A stretch of 64,000 nt of DNA from Actinomadura luzonensis (GCF_022664455.2 NZ_JAKRKC020000001.1:4345001-4409000); one strand, 5' to 3'. Counted from the stretch's first letter, positions 34,588 to 44,099 are shown. Notes: generated from the sequence alone by a model not told the origin. Numbers and translations are program-made.

Positions 34588-34762
34588 CGCACTTCCTCAC
34601 GCCGGCTGACACGGGTACTCCCGAATGTGGCAACCGCGCGCCGGCCGGCCAACCCCTATCCGGGCCGCCCCCAATGGCAGCTTCCGGCCGTCGTTTCTGC
34701 TCGTTGACCCCCGCCTGCCACCCCGGTTTCGTGGCCTCGATCACACCCATTGGAGGGCTGTC
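34588..34762. promoter_or_regulatory. Divergent region with AACCCCTA, right-most cluster motif
   Basis: AACCCCTA at 34651-34658, followed by CCCCC at 34668-34672, lies between the carboxylase and GH92 genes. It is the last CCCCTA copy I found in an intergenic site and may mark the right edge of the biosynthetic regulon. GGAGGG at 34752-34757 is the GH92 ribosome site. Confidence 0.4.
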
Positions 34763-37700
34763 GTGTCTGTTTGGTCCTTACCCGTCGTCGCCGCGCTCGT
34801 CGCGGGCGCGGCGTTCCCGCCAGGGCTGGCGACCCTGGCCGCCCAGGACGTCGACATGGTGCGCGATCCGGCCGCGCTGGTCAACGTCTTCCACGGTACG
34901 AAGGAGGCCGCCACCGACTTCGGCCACGGCGGCGGGGGCGGGATGACCTTCCCCGGCGCGGTGCTGCCGTTCGGGATGATGCAGTGGAGCCCCGACACGG
35001 TGGCCGACGCCGGCGGCGGCTACCGGTGGGAGGACAACCGGCTGCGCGGCTACTCGATGACGCACATCTCGGGGCCGGGCTGCACCGGGGCGCAGGACTT
35101 CCCGGTGATGCCGTTCTCCGGCGCGATCGGCCGCTCGCCCGCCACGCACGGCGAGGACTACGTCCAGACCTTCAGCCACGCCAACGAGCGGGCCGCGCCC
35201 GGCTTCTACAGCGGCACGCTGGACACCGGCGTCAAGACGGAGCTGTCGGTCAGCACGCGCGCCGGCGTGGCCCGTTTCACCTTCCCGCAGGGCAAGCCCG
35301 GCACGGTGCTGCTCAACACCAGCGGCTCGATCAACGGCGTCGACGACGGCGAGACCAGGATCAGCGGCAACACGGTCCAGGGCTGGGTGCAGACGGGCGG
35401 CTTCTGCGGCCCGCCCATGCGCTACAAGGTGTACTTCCACGCCGTCTTCGACCAGCCGGTCACGGCGTACGGCACCTGGAAGGACGACGAGGTGCGGCCC
35501 GGCACGCAGAGCGTCGCCAACGCCGGCGAGGCGCGCGTGCAGGGCGACGTGGTCACCCAGGACGACGTGGTCGTCAACGGGCCGGGCTCGGGGGCGTACC
35601 TGCAGTTCGACCCGGCGCGGCCGGTGCAGATGCGGGTCGGGCTGTCGTACGTGAGCATCGACGGCGCGGCGAAGAACCTGGCCGCCGAGATCGCCGCCAA
35701 GAGCCTGGACCAGGTGCGGTCGGAGGCCGCGGCGGTGTGGGACCAGCGGCTCGGCCAGGTGCGGGTCGGCGGCGGCACCGACGCGCAGCGGCGCACCTTC
35801 TACAGCAACCTCTACCACGCGCTGCTGCAGCCGTACGTGTTCGAGGACGTGGACGGCGCCTACACCGGCATGGACGGCAAGCCGCGCACGGTCGCCGCGG
35901 GCCGGCACCACTACGCGACCTTCTCCGGCTGGGACATCTACCGCAGCGAGGTCCAGCTCCTGGCCCTGCTCGCGCCCGACGTGGCCGGCGACATCGCCCA
36001 GTCCATGTACGACAACGCGATGGCGCTCGGCAACGTGTGGGACCGCTGGTCGCACCAGACGGCCGTCACCGGCGTCATGGTGGGCGACCCGTACCACGTG
36101 ATCCTGTCCACCATGTACGCCTTCGGCGCCCGCGGCTTCGACTACTCCTCGGCGCTGAAGGCGATGGCGGAGGCCGCCCGCCGGGTCGGCCCGATGGACA
36201 TCGGCCACCCGCTGCTCGGCTACGACGAGCGACCCGGCAACGCCGCCTACATGAGCAAGGGCTACGTCCCCGTCGACCCGTCCGCGACGCTCGAGTACGG
36301 CGCCGCCGACTTCGGCATCGCCCAGCTCGCCACCAGGCTCGGCGACCGGGCGACGGCCGGCGAGTTCATGAAGCGGGCGCAGGCCGCCTGGCAGAGCATG
36401 TACAACCCGGGCGAGGACTGGATCCAGCCGCGCATGGGCGACGGCTCGTTCAAGGCGCCGTTCGACCCGGCCGCGCCGGACGTCTACATGGAGGGCAACG
36501 GCGCCCAGTACCACTGGATGGTGCCGTACAACCCGGCCGGCCTCTTCACCGCGATGGGCGGCGCGGCCAAGGTGGAGGCCCGGCTCGACGGCTACTTCAA
36601 GGAGCTGAACGCCGGCCCGGCCGAGCCCTACTCCTACCTGGGCAACGAGCCGGGGCTGGGCTCGCCGTGGCTGTACTCGTGGCTGGGCAAGCCGTACAAG
36701 ACGCAGGAAGTGGTGCGCAGGGCGCAGAAGGAGCTGTTCGGGCCGGGCCCGGACGGGCTGGTCGGCAACGACGACCTCGGCGCGATGGGCTCCTGGTACG
36801 TGTGGTCGGCGATCGGCCTGTACCCGGCGATCCCGGGCCGCGCGGAGCTGTTCGTCAGCACGCCGCTGTTCGACCGGATCACCATCGACCGGCCGGCCGG
36901 CGACATCGTGGTCAGCGCGCCCGGCGCGGCCGGCGGCTACGTGCGGGCGCTGCGGGTCAACGGCGCGGCGACGACGAAGGCGTGGCTGCCGGAGTCGTTC
37001 GCGACGGCGGGCGGGCAGCTCGACGTCACCGTGGGGACCACGGCGAGCACGTCGTTCGGCGCCGCCGCGGCCGACGCGCCGCCCTCGTTCGGGACGGGCT
37101 CGCGGGCCTACCTGGCCGGGATGGCGCCGGGCAGCGGCCCGGTGGAGCCGGGCGCGACGTTCAAGGCCGAGCTGGCGGTGCGCTCCCTCGGCGCGGCCGC
37201 GTCGGTCGCCTGGCAGGCCAGGCCGCCCGCGGGGATCACCGTGTCGCCGGCGAGCGGCACGCTCAACGTCACCGCCGGCGGCCAGGCCCGGGTGGCGCTC
37301 ACCGTCACCGTGTCCGGCTCGCTCGGCACCGGATTCCAGACGGTCCCGGTCACGGTGGGCGACACGCAGGCGTCCGTACGGCTGAACGTGGCCCGGCGCG
37401 GCACCCCCGAGTGGCACCACAACAACGCCGGCATCGGCGACGACACCAGCCAGGGCGAGGCCAACCTCGACGGCACCGGCTTCAGCTACTCCGGCCAGCA
37501 GCTCGCGAACGCGGGCCTCGCCCCGGGCGCGACCGTGAGCTGGAAGGACTTCCGCTTCACCTGGCCGAGCCGCAGGAAGGGCGAGTGGGACAACCTCCGG
37601 CCCGGCACCCAGCCGCTGGAGGTGGCCGCCCCGGCCGGCGCGACCAAGATCGCTTTCCTCGGCTCGGGCACGCAGGGCGACCCGCAGTCCAAGGTGACGG

Positions 37701-37972
37701 TCACCTACACCGACGGCACGACGAGCACGGCCACGCTCGGCTTCAGCGACTGGATCCTCGACTGGAACCAGGACCAGCCGAGCTTCGGCAACGAGATCGT
37801 GGCCACCACGCCGTACCGGCTGTACTGGGGCTCGTGGGCGCTGCACCCGATCAACGCCTACGTGTACGCCTCCCAGCCGATCGCGCTGGACCCGGCCAAG
37901 AAGGTCAAGAGCCTCACCTTCGCGCCGGTGGACGAGGGCCAGATGCACATCTTCACCTGGGCCTTCGCCTGA
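34763..37972 (+). CDS. Secreted GH92 alpha-1,2-mannosidase-like glycoside hydrolase
   Basis: 1069 aa from a GTG at 34763, GGAGGG five nt upstream. A hydrophobic N-terminal segment (VVAALVAGAAFPPG) looks like a signal peptide, though its basic n-region is weak; a longer start would add Arg. The GH92 domain has LVNVFHGTKEAATDFGHGG, SMTHISGPGCTGAQDFPVMP, SGWDIYRSEVQLLALL and GNDDLGAMGSWYVWSAIGLY. After about residue 775 come an NEW3-like beta domain (SVAWQARPPAGITVSP) and a NPCBM-like carbohydrate-binding domain. It should trim alpha-mannose from glycans outside the cell in a calcium-dependent way. Confidence 0.9.
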   Translation: MSVWSLPVVAALVAGAAFPPGLATLAAQDVDMVRDPAALVNVFHGTKEAATDFGHGGGGGMTFPGAVLPFGMMQWSPDTVADAGGGYRWEDNRLRGYSMTHISGPGCTGAQDFPVMPFSGAIGRSPATHGEDYVQTFSHANERAAPGFYSGTLDTGVKTELSVSTRAGVARFTFPQGKPGTVLLNTSGSINGVDDGETRISGNTVQGWVQTGGFCGPPMRYKVYFHAVFDQPVTAYGTWKDDEVRPGTQSVANAGEARVQGDVVTQDDVVVNGPGSGAYLQFDPARPVQMRVGLSYVSIDGAAKNLAAEIAAKSLDQVRSEAAAVWDQRLGQVRVGGGTDAQRRTFYSNLYHALLQPYVFEDVDGAYTGMDGKPRTVAAGRHHYATFSGWDIYRSEVQLLALLAPDVAGDIAQSMYDNAMALGNVWDRWSHQTAVTGVMVGDPYHVILSTMYAFGARGFDYSSALKAMAEAARRVGPMDIGHPLLGYDERPGNAAYMSKGYVPVDPSATLEYGAADFGIAQLATRLGDRATAGEFMKRAQAAWQSMYNPGEDWIQPRMGDGSFKAPFDPAAPDVYMEGNGAQYHWMVPYNPAGLFTAMGGAAKVEARLDGYFKELNAGPAEPYSYLGNEPGLGSPWLYSWLGKPYKTQEVVRRAQKELFGPGPDGLVGNDDLGAMGSWYVWSAIGLYPAIPGRAELFVSTPLFDRITIDRPAGDIVVSAPGAAGGYVRALRVNGAATTKAWLPESFATAGGQLDVTVGTTASTSFGAAAADAPPSFGTGSRAYLAGMAPGSGPVEPGATFKAELAVRSLGAAASVAWQARPPAGITVSPASGTLNVTAGGQARVALTVTVSGSLGTGFQTVPVTVGDTQASVRLNVARRGTPEWHHNNAGIGDDTSQGEANLDGTGFSYSGQQLANAGLAPGATVSWKDFRFTWPSRRKGEWDNLRPGTQPLEVAAPAGATKIAFLGSGTQGDPQSKVTVTYTDGTTSTATLGFSDWILDWNQDQPSFGNEIVATTPYRLYWGSWALHPINAYVYASQPIALDPAKKVKSLTFAPVDEGQMHIFTWAFA

Positions 37973-38009
37973 CCGGCCACTGATCGGCCACTGATCGGCC
38001 GCTGAACCC

Positions 38010-38051
38010 CCGTCCGCCCCCGGCTGCCATGGTCCGGGGGCGGACGGTTTT
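38010..38051 (+). terminator. Rho-independent terminator after GH92 gene
   Basis: The stem CCGTCCGCCCCCGG (38010-38023) pairs with CCGGGGGCGGACGG (38034-38047) around a 10-nt loop and is followed by TTTT. Just before it, an 11-bp unit (tgatcggccac) repeats with slight change at 37972-38003. Confidence 0.9.
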
Positions 38052-38107
38052 GCGCTGGGAGTGAAGAGGCGCGATCCGGCCGGGCCCGATGGCCCAGGAT
38101 GGACCGC

Positions 38108-39064
38108 ATGCGGACACTCGTTCTAGGCGGTACCCGGTTCCTGTCCAGGGAGATCGCGCGGCAGGCGCGCGAGCGCGGCCACGAGGTGGTGTGCGCGGCG
38201 CGCGGGCAGGCCGGCGACCCGCCGCCGGGGGTGGAGTTCGTCCGGGTCGATCGCGGCGCGGACGGCGGGCTCGCCCCGGTGCAGGGCAGCTTCGACCTGG
38301 TCGTGGACGTCGCCCGGCAGCCGAGCCAGGTGCGGCGGGCGGTGACGGAGCTGGCCGGCCGGGCCGGGCACTGGACGTTCGTCTCCTCGTGCAGCGTCTA
38401 CGCCGACACCGGCGAGGCCAACCGGGTGCTGCACGAGCCGCTGCCGGCCGGCGCCGACGAGGGCGACCCGGAGAACTACGGGCCGGCCAAGGTGGCGTGC
38501 GAGCGCGTCGTCGGCGACGGCGCGCTCCTCGTCCGGGCCGGGCTGATCGTCGGCCCGGAGGACGAGTCCGACCGTTTCACCTACTGGGTCGAGCGGCTGG
38601 CGCGGGGCGGCCCGGTCCTCGCGCCGGGCTCCCCTGACGACCTCGTGCAGCTCGTCGACGTCCGCGACCTGAGCACCTGGATGCTCGACGCCGCCGAGAA
38701 GGGGCTCACCGGCCCCTACGACGCGACTTCCCTCCCCTTCACCAGGGGCGAGCTGCTGGCCAGCATCGCCGAGGGCCTGAAGGTGAAGCCCGAGCTGGTC
38801 TGGGCGGGTCAGGAGTTCCTGCTCGGCCAGGAGGTGCGGCCGTGGGCGGGGCCGCGGTCACTGCCGATGTGGCTGCCCCTCCCCGAGTACGCCGGTTTCA
38901 TGGCCCGCGACACCTCGCCCACGCTGGACGCCGGGCTGCGCATCCGGCCGGTCGCCGAGACCGCCCGCGACACGCTCGCCTGGCTGCGCGCGTCCGGCCA
39001 CCCGGTGAGCCGCGCCGGCCTCACCCCCGCCGAGGAGACGGAGCTCCTGAGCCGCCTCCGCTGA
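38108..39064 (+). CDS. NAD(P)-dependent epimerase/reductase-like Rossmann protein
   Basis: 318 aa from the ATG at 38108 (an ATG at 38099 adds three residues). MRTLVLGGTRFLSREIARQA is an atypical extended-SDR nucleotide-binding start. FVSSCSVYADTGEANR and YGPAKVACERVVGDG recall the Ser and YxxxK of epimerases, with Tyr in YGPAK. The C-terminal half has VQLVDVRDLSTWMLDAAEKG. It is unlike typical NDP-sugar 4-ketoreductases but cannot be excluded as one. A diverged copy of its last 60 residues occurs in the scar at 43891-44066. Confidence 0.8.
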   Translation: MRTLVLGGTRFLSREIARQARERGHEVVCAARGQAGDPPPGVEFVRVDRGADGGLAPVQGSFDLVVDVARQPSQVRRAVTELAGRAGHWTFVSSCSVYADTGEANRVLHEPLPAGADEGDPENYGPAKVACERVVGDGALLVRAGLIVGPEDESDRFTYWVERLARGGPVLAPGSPDDLVQLVDVRDLSTWMLDAAEKGLTGPYDATSLPFTRGELLASIAEGLKVKPELVWAGQEFLLGQEVRPWAGPRSLPMWLPLPEYAGFMARDTSPTLDAGLRIRPVAETARDTLAWLRASGHPVSRAGLTPAEETELLSRLR

Positions 39065-39089
39065 CGGCCCGGGGCGTGCCGCCGCCGGG

Positions 39090-40082
39090 TCAGGTCACCA
39101 CGTGGGCGAGGGCGGCCAGCAGATGACGGACGGCGGGCGCCGGCGGTCCGGGCAGGACCGCCAGCGACGTCGTCAGCGACGGCCCGGCCAGCGGTCGCAC
39201 CGCCACGCGGGGCACCTCGGGCAGGCCCGCCACCTCGTAGAACACCGTCCAGGAGGGCGCGCTCACGCCGATGTCGGCGAGCGTCTCCTGCAGCGTGGTG
39301 AACGGTGGGCCGGGCGCCGGCGCCACCCCGGCCGCCCGGCAGGCGTCGGTCAGCAGGTCGTAGAAGGGCGGGTTGTCCGCCCGGGGCGCCCGCCGCAACG
39401 GCAACGCCCCCAACTCCGCCAGCCCCAGCGGCCGCGCCACGTCCTCCGCGCCCGGCAACGGCGGCACCTCGGGCCCCGCACCCCGCGGGGACAGCACATC
39501 CGGGGCGGACCCGGCGGTCTCAGCGGACCGGGCGGATGCGGCGAGGCCGGTGGCGCGGGCCAGTGGGTGGTCGGCGGGCAGCGCCACGTACAGCGGATCC
39601 GTCCAGATCGGCAGCAGCTCCAGACCGGGTGCCGTGGGGAGCGCACGCACCAGCGCCGCGTCCAGTTCGCCGGCGCGCACGGCCGCCAGCCGCTCGGGCA
39701 GCGGCAGCCGCCGGGGCCGGACCTGCAGCCGCGGCGCGACGCCGGCCAGCGCGTTGAGCGTCCGGTACAGCCGGTCGCCCGGCCCCTGCACGACGCCGAG
39801 ACGCAGCACGCCCTCGGCGCCCGCACGCACGTCCGCGGCCACCCCCCGGACGTGGTCGGCCGCCGCCAGGACGGCCCGCGCCTCAGGCAGCAGCCGCTCA
39901 CCCGCGCCCGACAGCCGCACGTGCCGGGTGGAGCGGCTGAACAGCGGCACGCCGAGCTCGCGTTCCAGCCGGCGCACCTGCTGGCTCACCGCCGACTGGA
40001 CGATCCCGAGCCGTTCGGCGGCCCGCCCGAACCCGCCCTCCTCCGCCACCGCGACGAAATACGCGAGCTGCCGCAATTCCAC
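39090..40082 (-). CDS. LysR-family transcriptional regulator
   Basis: 330 aa. The N-terminal winged HTH reads MELRQLAYFVAVAEEGGFGR and AAERLGIVQSAVSQQVRRLE. A periplasmic-binding-like effector domain follows. It is divergent from the cupin-MFS pair at 40201 and probably controls it from the shared 118-bp intergenic space. Confidence 0.92.
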   Translation of the reverse strand: MELRQLAYFVAVAEEGGFGRAAERLGIVQSAVSQQVRRLERELGVPLFSRSTRHVRLSGAGERLLPEARAVLAAADHVRGVAADVRAGAEGVLRLGVVQGPGDRLYRTLNALAGVAPRLQVRPRRLPLPERLAAVRAGELDAALVRALPTAPGLELLPIWTDPLYVALPADHPLARATGLAASARSAETAGSAPDVLSPRGAGPEVPPLPGAEDVARPLGLAELGALPLRRAPRADNPPFYDLLTDACRAAGVAPAPGPPFTTLQETLADIGVSAPSWTVFYEVAGLPEVPRVAVRPLAGPSLTTSLAVLPGPPAPAVRHLLAALAHVVT

Positions 40083-40200
40083 CCGTACTCCCCCGTCTCA
40101 TCTCGATTCGCGATAACTGCCGATCACAACCGCTCCTGGTTCCCCTCTTCTTCCCACGCTGCAATGGACTGCGATCCGCAAGCGCAAGGAACGGAGAACC

Positions 40201-40692
40201 ATGACCAGCACATCGAAGGCCTTCGTCATGCCCGCGGCGGCAGCGGAGGTCGTCGCCCTGCCCGCGGGCGGAGCCTTCACCCTGCTCGCCGACGCGAGCG
40301 ACACCGCCGGCGCGCTCGGCGCGAACCGGCTCGTCCTCGGGCCTGGCCGCGACGGCGCCCGCCCGCACTACCACGCCCTGTCCACCGAGCTGTTCTACGT
40401 CCTGGACGGGCAGGTGGAGTTCCTGCTCGGCGAAGAGCCGGTGACCGTCTCCCGCGGCGCACTGGTGACCGTCCCCCCGGGCCTGCCGCACGCCTTCGGC
40501 GCCGCACCGGGCTCGGCCGCGGACCTGCTGGCCGTCCTGACGCCCGGCGTAGACCGTTTCGGCTACTTCCGCCGCCTCGGCCGCGTCCAGCACGGCCTGG
40601 AACCCTTCGACGACCTCCTCCCCGACCAGGACCGCTACGACGTGCACTTCACGACCACCACCCGCTGGTCGTCCCTGCGGACCGCCCGATGA
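40201..40692 (+). CDS. Cupin-domain protein
   Basis: 163 aa. The cupin motif 1 is PHYHALSTELFYVLDGQVEF (two His and Glu) and motif 2 is VPPGLPHAFGAAPGS (His), consistent with a metal-binding small barrel. Proteins of this build include dioxygenases and stress-related quercetinase-like enzymes. Its stop overlaps the MFS start (ATGA), so it may modify or detoxify a compound the transporter exports. Confidence 0.85.
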   Translation: MTSTSKAFVMPAAAAEVVALPAGGAFTLLADASDTAGALGANRLVLGPGRDGARPHYHALSTELFYVLDGQVEFLLGEEPVTVSRGALVTVPPGLPHAFGAAPGSAADLLAVLTPGVDRFGYFRRLGRVQHGLEPFDDLLPDQDRYDVHFTTTTRWSSLRTAR

Positions 40693-42071
40693 GCGCGGTC
40701 CGCCCAGCCGGGACCACGCCTCCTTCGGCACTCGGCGGGACCGGACGCGGACGGCGGCCGAGCGATCGGATCGGGCCGGTCTCGACCGCTCTCCGGCTCG
40801 GCGGGCTCTTCGGCCCGTCGGTCTTCGGCATCACCTCCGCCGCCGTCGCGCTGCCGCAGGTGGCCGCCGCGCTCAAGGCCGACACCGCGCAGGTCGCCTG
40901 GGTGCTCACGGCGCACGCCCTGGCGCTCGGCGTCGGCACGGCCGTCCTCGGCCGGCTGGCCGACTCCCGGGGGCCGCGAACGGCGTTGGCGGCAGCGGTG
41001 CTGCTGCTCGCCGGCGGCGCGCTGGTGTGCGTGGTGGCGCCCTCCCTCGGCGTCCTGGTGGCCGGGCGGCTGCTGCTGGCCGCCGGGTCGGGCGGCACCG
41101 CGGCGGTCGGCGCGGCGCTGCTCGCCGGGGTGACCGGGCCGGCCCGGCCGCGCGTGCTCGCCGGGTACGGCACGGCGGTGGCGGTGTTCGCCTCCGCCGC
41201 CACGCTGCTCGGTGGCCTGGTGACCGCCTGGCTGAGCTGGCGCGTCACGCTCGCGCTGCCGGCATTGTCGATCCTGGCGGCCCCGTCATGCCTGTCGCTC
41301 GCCACTCGCCCGGGCTCGCGCCGCCCGATCGACGTCCCCGGGGCGGCCGCACTGACAGTGGCCGTCGCCACACTGCTGGTGCTCGTGCAGGTCCGCACAC
41401 TCCGGCTCGGCGCCCCGGTGGCCGTGACGCTGGCGGCGGGGTTCGTGCTCGCCGCTGGGGCCGTGGCCTGGCGGGCCACCCGGCGGCCGGACGGCTTCGT
41501 CCCGCGTGCGCTGGTCGCCGAGCCGGCCTGCCGCTCCGGGGCCGTGACCGGCGTCGGCGTGTTCGGCGGCCTCTTCGCCGCCATGTACACGATCCCGCAG
41601 ATCCTGACAGGCACGCACGGGTGGGACGTGCTCGCGGTCGGCGTCGCGCTGCTCCCGGGCGCCGCGGCCGGCGCGCTCCTGTCGCGCCGAGCGGGACGGC
41701 TCGGTCCGGCCGGCGGCCGGCTCGTGCTGGCCGGCACCTCGCTGGCGGCGGCGATCGCCCTGGCCGTGACGGCGACGGAGTGGGGAGGCCCATGGCCGGC
41801 TGTGGTCGCGGCCTCGCTGTGTCTCGCCGCGTTCGCCGTCACCCAGGTCGTGATCACCGGCGAGGTGTCGGCGAGGTTGCCTGCCGCGTCGCGCGGGGCG
41901 GGCATGGGCCTGCTGAACCTGGCGTTCTTCGCCGGGGGCGGCGTGGCCTCGGCCGTCGTCGCCACCTGCGCCGCCGGGCTGGGCTTCTCCCGGGCGACGG
42001 CGGTCGTGGCGCTCTTCCCGCTCGCCGCGGCCGTCCTGGCCGTCGGGACCCGGAATCGCGGCGGCCGCTAG
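40689..42071 (+). CDS. MFS drug-efflux transporter
   Basis: 460 aa with about 12-14 hydrophobic segments. VLGRLADSRGPRTALAAAV is the MFS loop 2-3 motif (G-x3-D-x2-G). The DHA2/EmrB-like build suggests proton-driven export of small molecules. Its TAG stop (42069-42071) is inside the CTAG target duplicated by the adjacent insertion sequence, so insertion left the protein intact. It probably pairs with the cupin and LysR genes. Confidence 0.88.
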   Translation: MSAVRPAGTTPPSALGGTGRGRRPSDRIGPVSTALRLGGLFGPSVFGITSAAVALPQVAAALKADTAQVAWVLTAHALALGVGTAVLGRLADSRGPRTALAAAVLLLAGGALVCVVAPSLGVLVAGRLLLAAGSGGTAAVGAALLAGVTGPARPRVLAGYGTAVAVFASAATLLGGLVTAWLSWRVTLALPALSILAAPSCLSLATRPGSRRPIDVPGAAALTVAVATLLVLVQVRTLRLGAPVAVTLAAGFVLAAGAVAWRATRRPDGFVPRALVAEPACRSGAVTGVGVFGGLFAAMYTIPQILTGTHGWDVLAVGVALLPGAAAGALLSRRAGRLGPAGGRLVLAGTSLAAAIALAVTATEWGGPWPAVVAASLCLAAFAVTQVVITGEVSARLPAASRGAGMGLLNLAFFAGGGVASAVVATCAAGLGFSRATAVVALFPLAAAVLAVGTRNRGGR

Positions 42072-43798
42072 CCCCGTTTTCCGCACGTGCGGGTGTTTGA
42101 AGATCGCGGGGTTGCTGTGGTGATCGTCATCACGGTAGGACGTGGCGGGTGAGACAGCATGCGCAGTGGGGCCAGGCCAGTGTCGAGAAGATGCTCGGAG
42201 CATTACCGGTGATCGCGGGGTTCTGCTCGCGGCTGCGGATTCGGGAGCTGGTGGATGCGGCCTGCCCGGTGCGTGATGTCGCGCAGCTGACTCATGGTCA
42301 GGTGATCGAGGTGCTGGTGGCCAACCGGCTGACCTCGCCCGCGCCGCTGGTGCACGTGCAGGACTGGGCGCGCGCCTGGGCGGTGGGTGAGGCGTTCGGG
42401 ACCGATGCCGAACTGCTCAACGATGACCGGATCGGCCGCGCGCTGGATGCCATCGCCCCGCATCTGGACCAGCTGGCCGGGTCGGTCGGGCTGGCCGCGA
42501 TCGAGGCGTTCGGCATCGAGGTGACCCGCCTGCACTGGGACATGACCTCGATCTCGCTGCACGGCGACTACCCCCAGCCCGAGCCCGGATACGCGACGCC
42601 GCGTTTTGGTCACCCCAAGGACCGGCGGCCGGACCTGAAGCAGGTCCAGGCCGGGATCGCGGTGGCCGCTGATGGCGCGATCCCGGTCTTCCACCGCGCC
42701 TACGACGGCGCGGCCGGTGAGGTCGGGCAGGTCATCGGCGCCATGCAGGGCCTGCAGAAGCTGGCCGGCCCGCACCGCATGCTGATGATCGGCGATTCCA
42801 AGCTGATCTCGTATGCCAACCTGGCCGCCATGGACAGGGCGGGGGTGTCCTTCATCGCGCCGGCCTCCAAGCAGTACGTCAGCGCCGCGGCCCTGGCCGG
42901 TCAGAAGCTCGCCGACGCGACCCGGGTGGACTACGTCGCCGCCCGGGACGAGCGCAAGAGCGCCGACCGGCGCGGCCTCTGGCACGTGCACGAGGACGAC
43001 GCCATGACGCTGGCCGGGCCGCGCAAGAAGGACCCGATCCTGACGCTGCGGCGCATCTTCGTGCACTCCTCCGCCCGCGCCCAGGCCGCCGCCACCGCCC
43101 GGGCCAAGAAACTCGATCGCGCCCGCGACGACCTGGCCCGGCTGGAACGCGGCCTGGGCAGCCGCCACTACCCCACCGAGCAGGCCGTCGCCGACCGCCT
43201 CGCCGCGATCGGCCGCGACCGCCGGGTCAGCCCCTACCTGACCGCCCAGGCCGGCACCGACCCCGACACCGGCAAACCCACCCTGGTCTGGCACTTCGAC
43301 CAGAGCGCGATCGACGCCGACGCCGCCACCGACGGCTGGTACGCCCTGCTCACCAACCTGCCCCCCGAGGCCGCCGACGCCGAACAGGTGCTGCGCCACT
43401 ACAAAGGCCAAGAAGCCGTCGAACGCCGCTACCAGGCCTTCAAAGGCCCGCTGGCCGTCACCCAGCTGTATCTGAAGAACAACCGCCGCATCCACGCACT
43501 GATCACCGTCATCTGCCTGGCCCTGCTCATCTTCTGCCTGATCGAACGCCAGGCCCGCCAGGCCCTCACCGCCCGCGGCCAGACCAAGGTCAACGGCCTG
43601 TACGCCGGACGGCCCGCGATCCCCACCGGCAGGCTCATCCTCGACGCGCTGGCCGGTATCCGGCTGATCCCGGGCACCGGCCAGTCACCCCCGACCATCC
43701 CGCAACCCACCGACCTCCAACTCCATCTCCTGGACCTCCTCGACATCGATCCACGAGACCTCCGCTGAAGATCACGCACGTGCGGAAAACGGGGCTAG
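42068..43798 (+). mobile_element. IS1634-like insertion sequence with CTAG duplication
   Basis: The element spans 42072-43794 (1723 bp). Its ends are perfect 20-bp inverted repeats, ccccgttttccgcacgtgcg at 42072-42091 and the complement at 43775-43794. CTAG flanks both ends (42068-42071 and 43795-43798), either as a 4-bp target duplication or as part of a longer palindromic end. One transposase gene fills it. Intact ends and frame suggest recent arrival. Confidence 0.93.
42149..43768 (+). CDS. DDE transposase, IS1634 family (IS4 group)
   Basis: 539 aa. Catalytic Asp candidates are in LHWDMTSISLHGDY and LMIGDSKLISYANL. The IS4-type Y-x2-R-like signature with catalytic Glu is in HYKGQEAVERRYQAFKGPL. 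RRIHALITVICLALLIFCLIE is the hydrophobic C-terminal helix common in IS1634 proteins. The start codon is the GTG at 42149. The gene is full length and likely functional. Confidence 0.92.
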   Translation: MRQHAQWGQASVEKMLGALPVIAGFCSRLRIRELVDAACPVRDVAQLTHGQVIEVLVANRLTSPAPLVHVQDWARAWAVGEAFGTDAELLNDDRIGRALDAIAPHLDQLAGSVGLAAIEAFGIEVTRLHWDMTSISLHGDYPQPEPGYATPRFGHPKDRRPDLKQVQAGIAVAADGAIPVFHRAYDGAAGEVGQVIGAMQGLQKLAGPHRMLMIGDSKLISYANLAAMDRAGVSFIAPASKQYVSAAALAGQKLADATRVDYVAARDERKSADRRGLWHVHEDDAMTLAGPRKKDPILTLRRIFVHSSARAQAAATARAKKLDRARDDLARLERGLGSRHYPTEQAVADRLAAIGRDRRVSPYLTAQAGTDPDTGKPTLVWHFDQSAIDADAATDGWYALLTNLPPEAADAEQVLRHYKGQEAVERRYQAFKGPLAVTQLYLKNNRRIHALITVICLALLIFCLIERQARQALTARGQTKVNGLYAGRPAIPTGRLILDALAGIRLIPGTGQSPPTIPQPTDLQLHLLDLLDIDPRDLR

Positions 43799-44099
43799 CG
43801 TGCGGCGCGGAGGACCTTAAAACCAGGGTGACGTGGTAGCCGAGCTCTATCGCGAACTTCGCGGTGGACTCGACGCAGGTGTTCGCGAGCACGCCGGTTT
43901 CATGGCCCGCGACACCTCCCCTGCGCTGGACGCGGGGCTGCGCATCCGGCCGGTCGCCGAGACCGCCCGCGACACGCTCGCCTGGCTGCGCGTCTCCGGC
44001 CGCCCGGTGAGCCGCGCCGGCCTCACCCCCGCCGAGGAGACGGAGCTCCTGAGCCGCCTCCGCTGACGGTCGCACCGGCCGCCGCCCGGCAGGCGTCGG
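43797..44099. pseudogene. Mosaic scar: isochorismatase-gene, epimerase-gene and LysR-gene fragments
   Basis: Three pieces are joined. 43797-43898 matches the 3' part of the isochorismatase-family gene (54533-54734), with about 100 bp missing inside. 43891-44066 matches the 3' end of the epimerase gene (38889-39064), with scattered substitutions. 44081-44099 matches 19 bp of the lysR gene (39331-39349). The first two pieces meet at ACGCCGGT, present in both parents. A 77-codon open frame (43833-44066) crosses the join but is probably not a gene. Confidence 0.85.

Noticed and set aside
34778..37948. 1056-codon minus-strand ORF antisense to GH92
   Set aside because: Translation is His/Arg/Val-rich without domains, while the plus strand encodes a clear GH92 enzyme.
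43833..44066. 77-codon ORF as a real small gene
   Set aside because: It is a fused fragment whose last 60 residues match the epimerase C-terminus; no catalytic core or own promoter.
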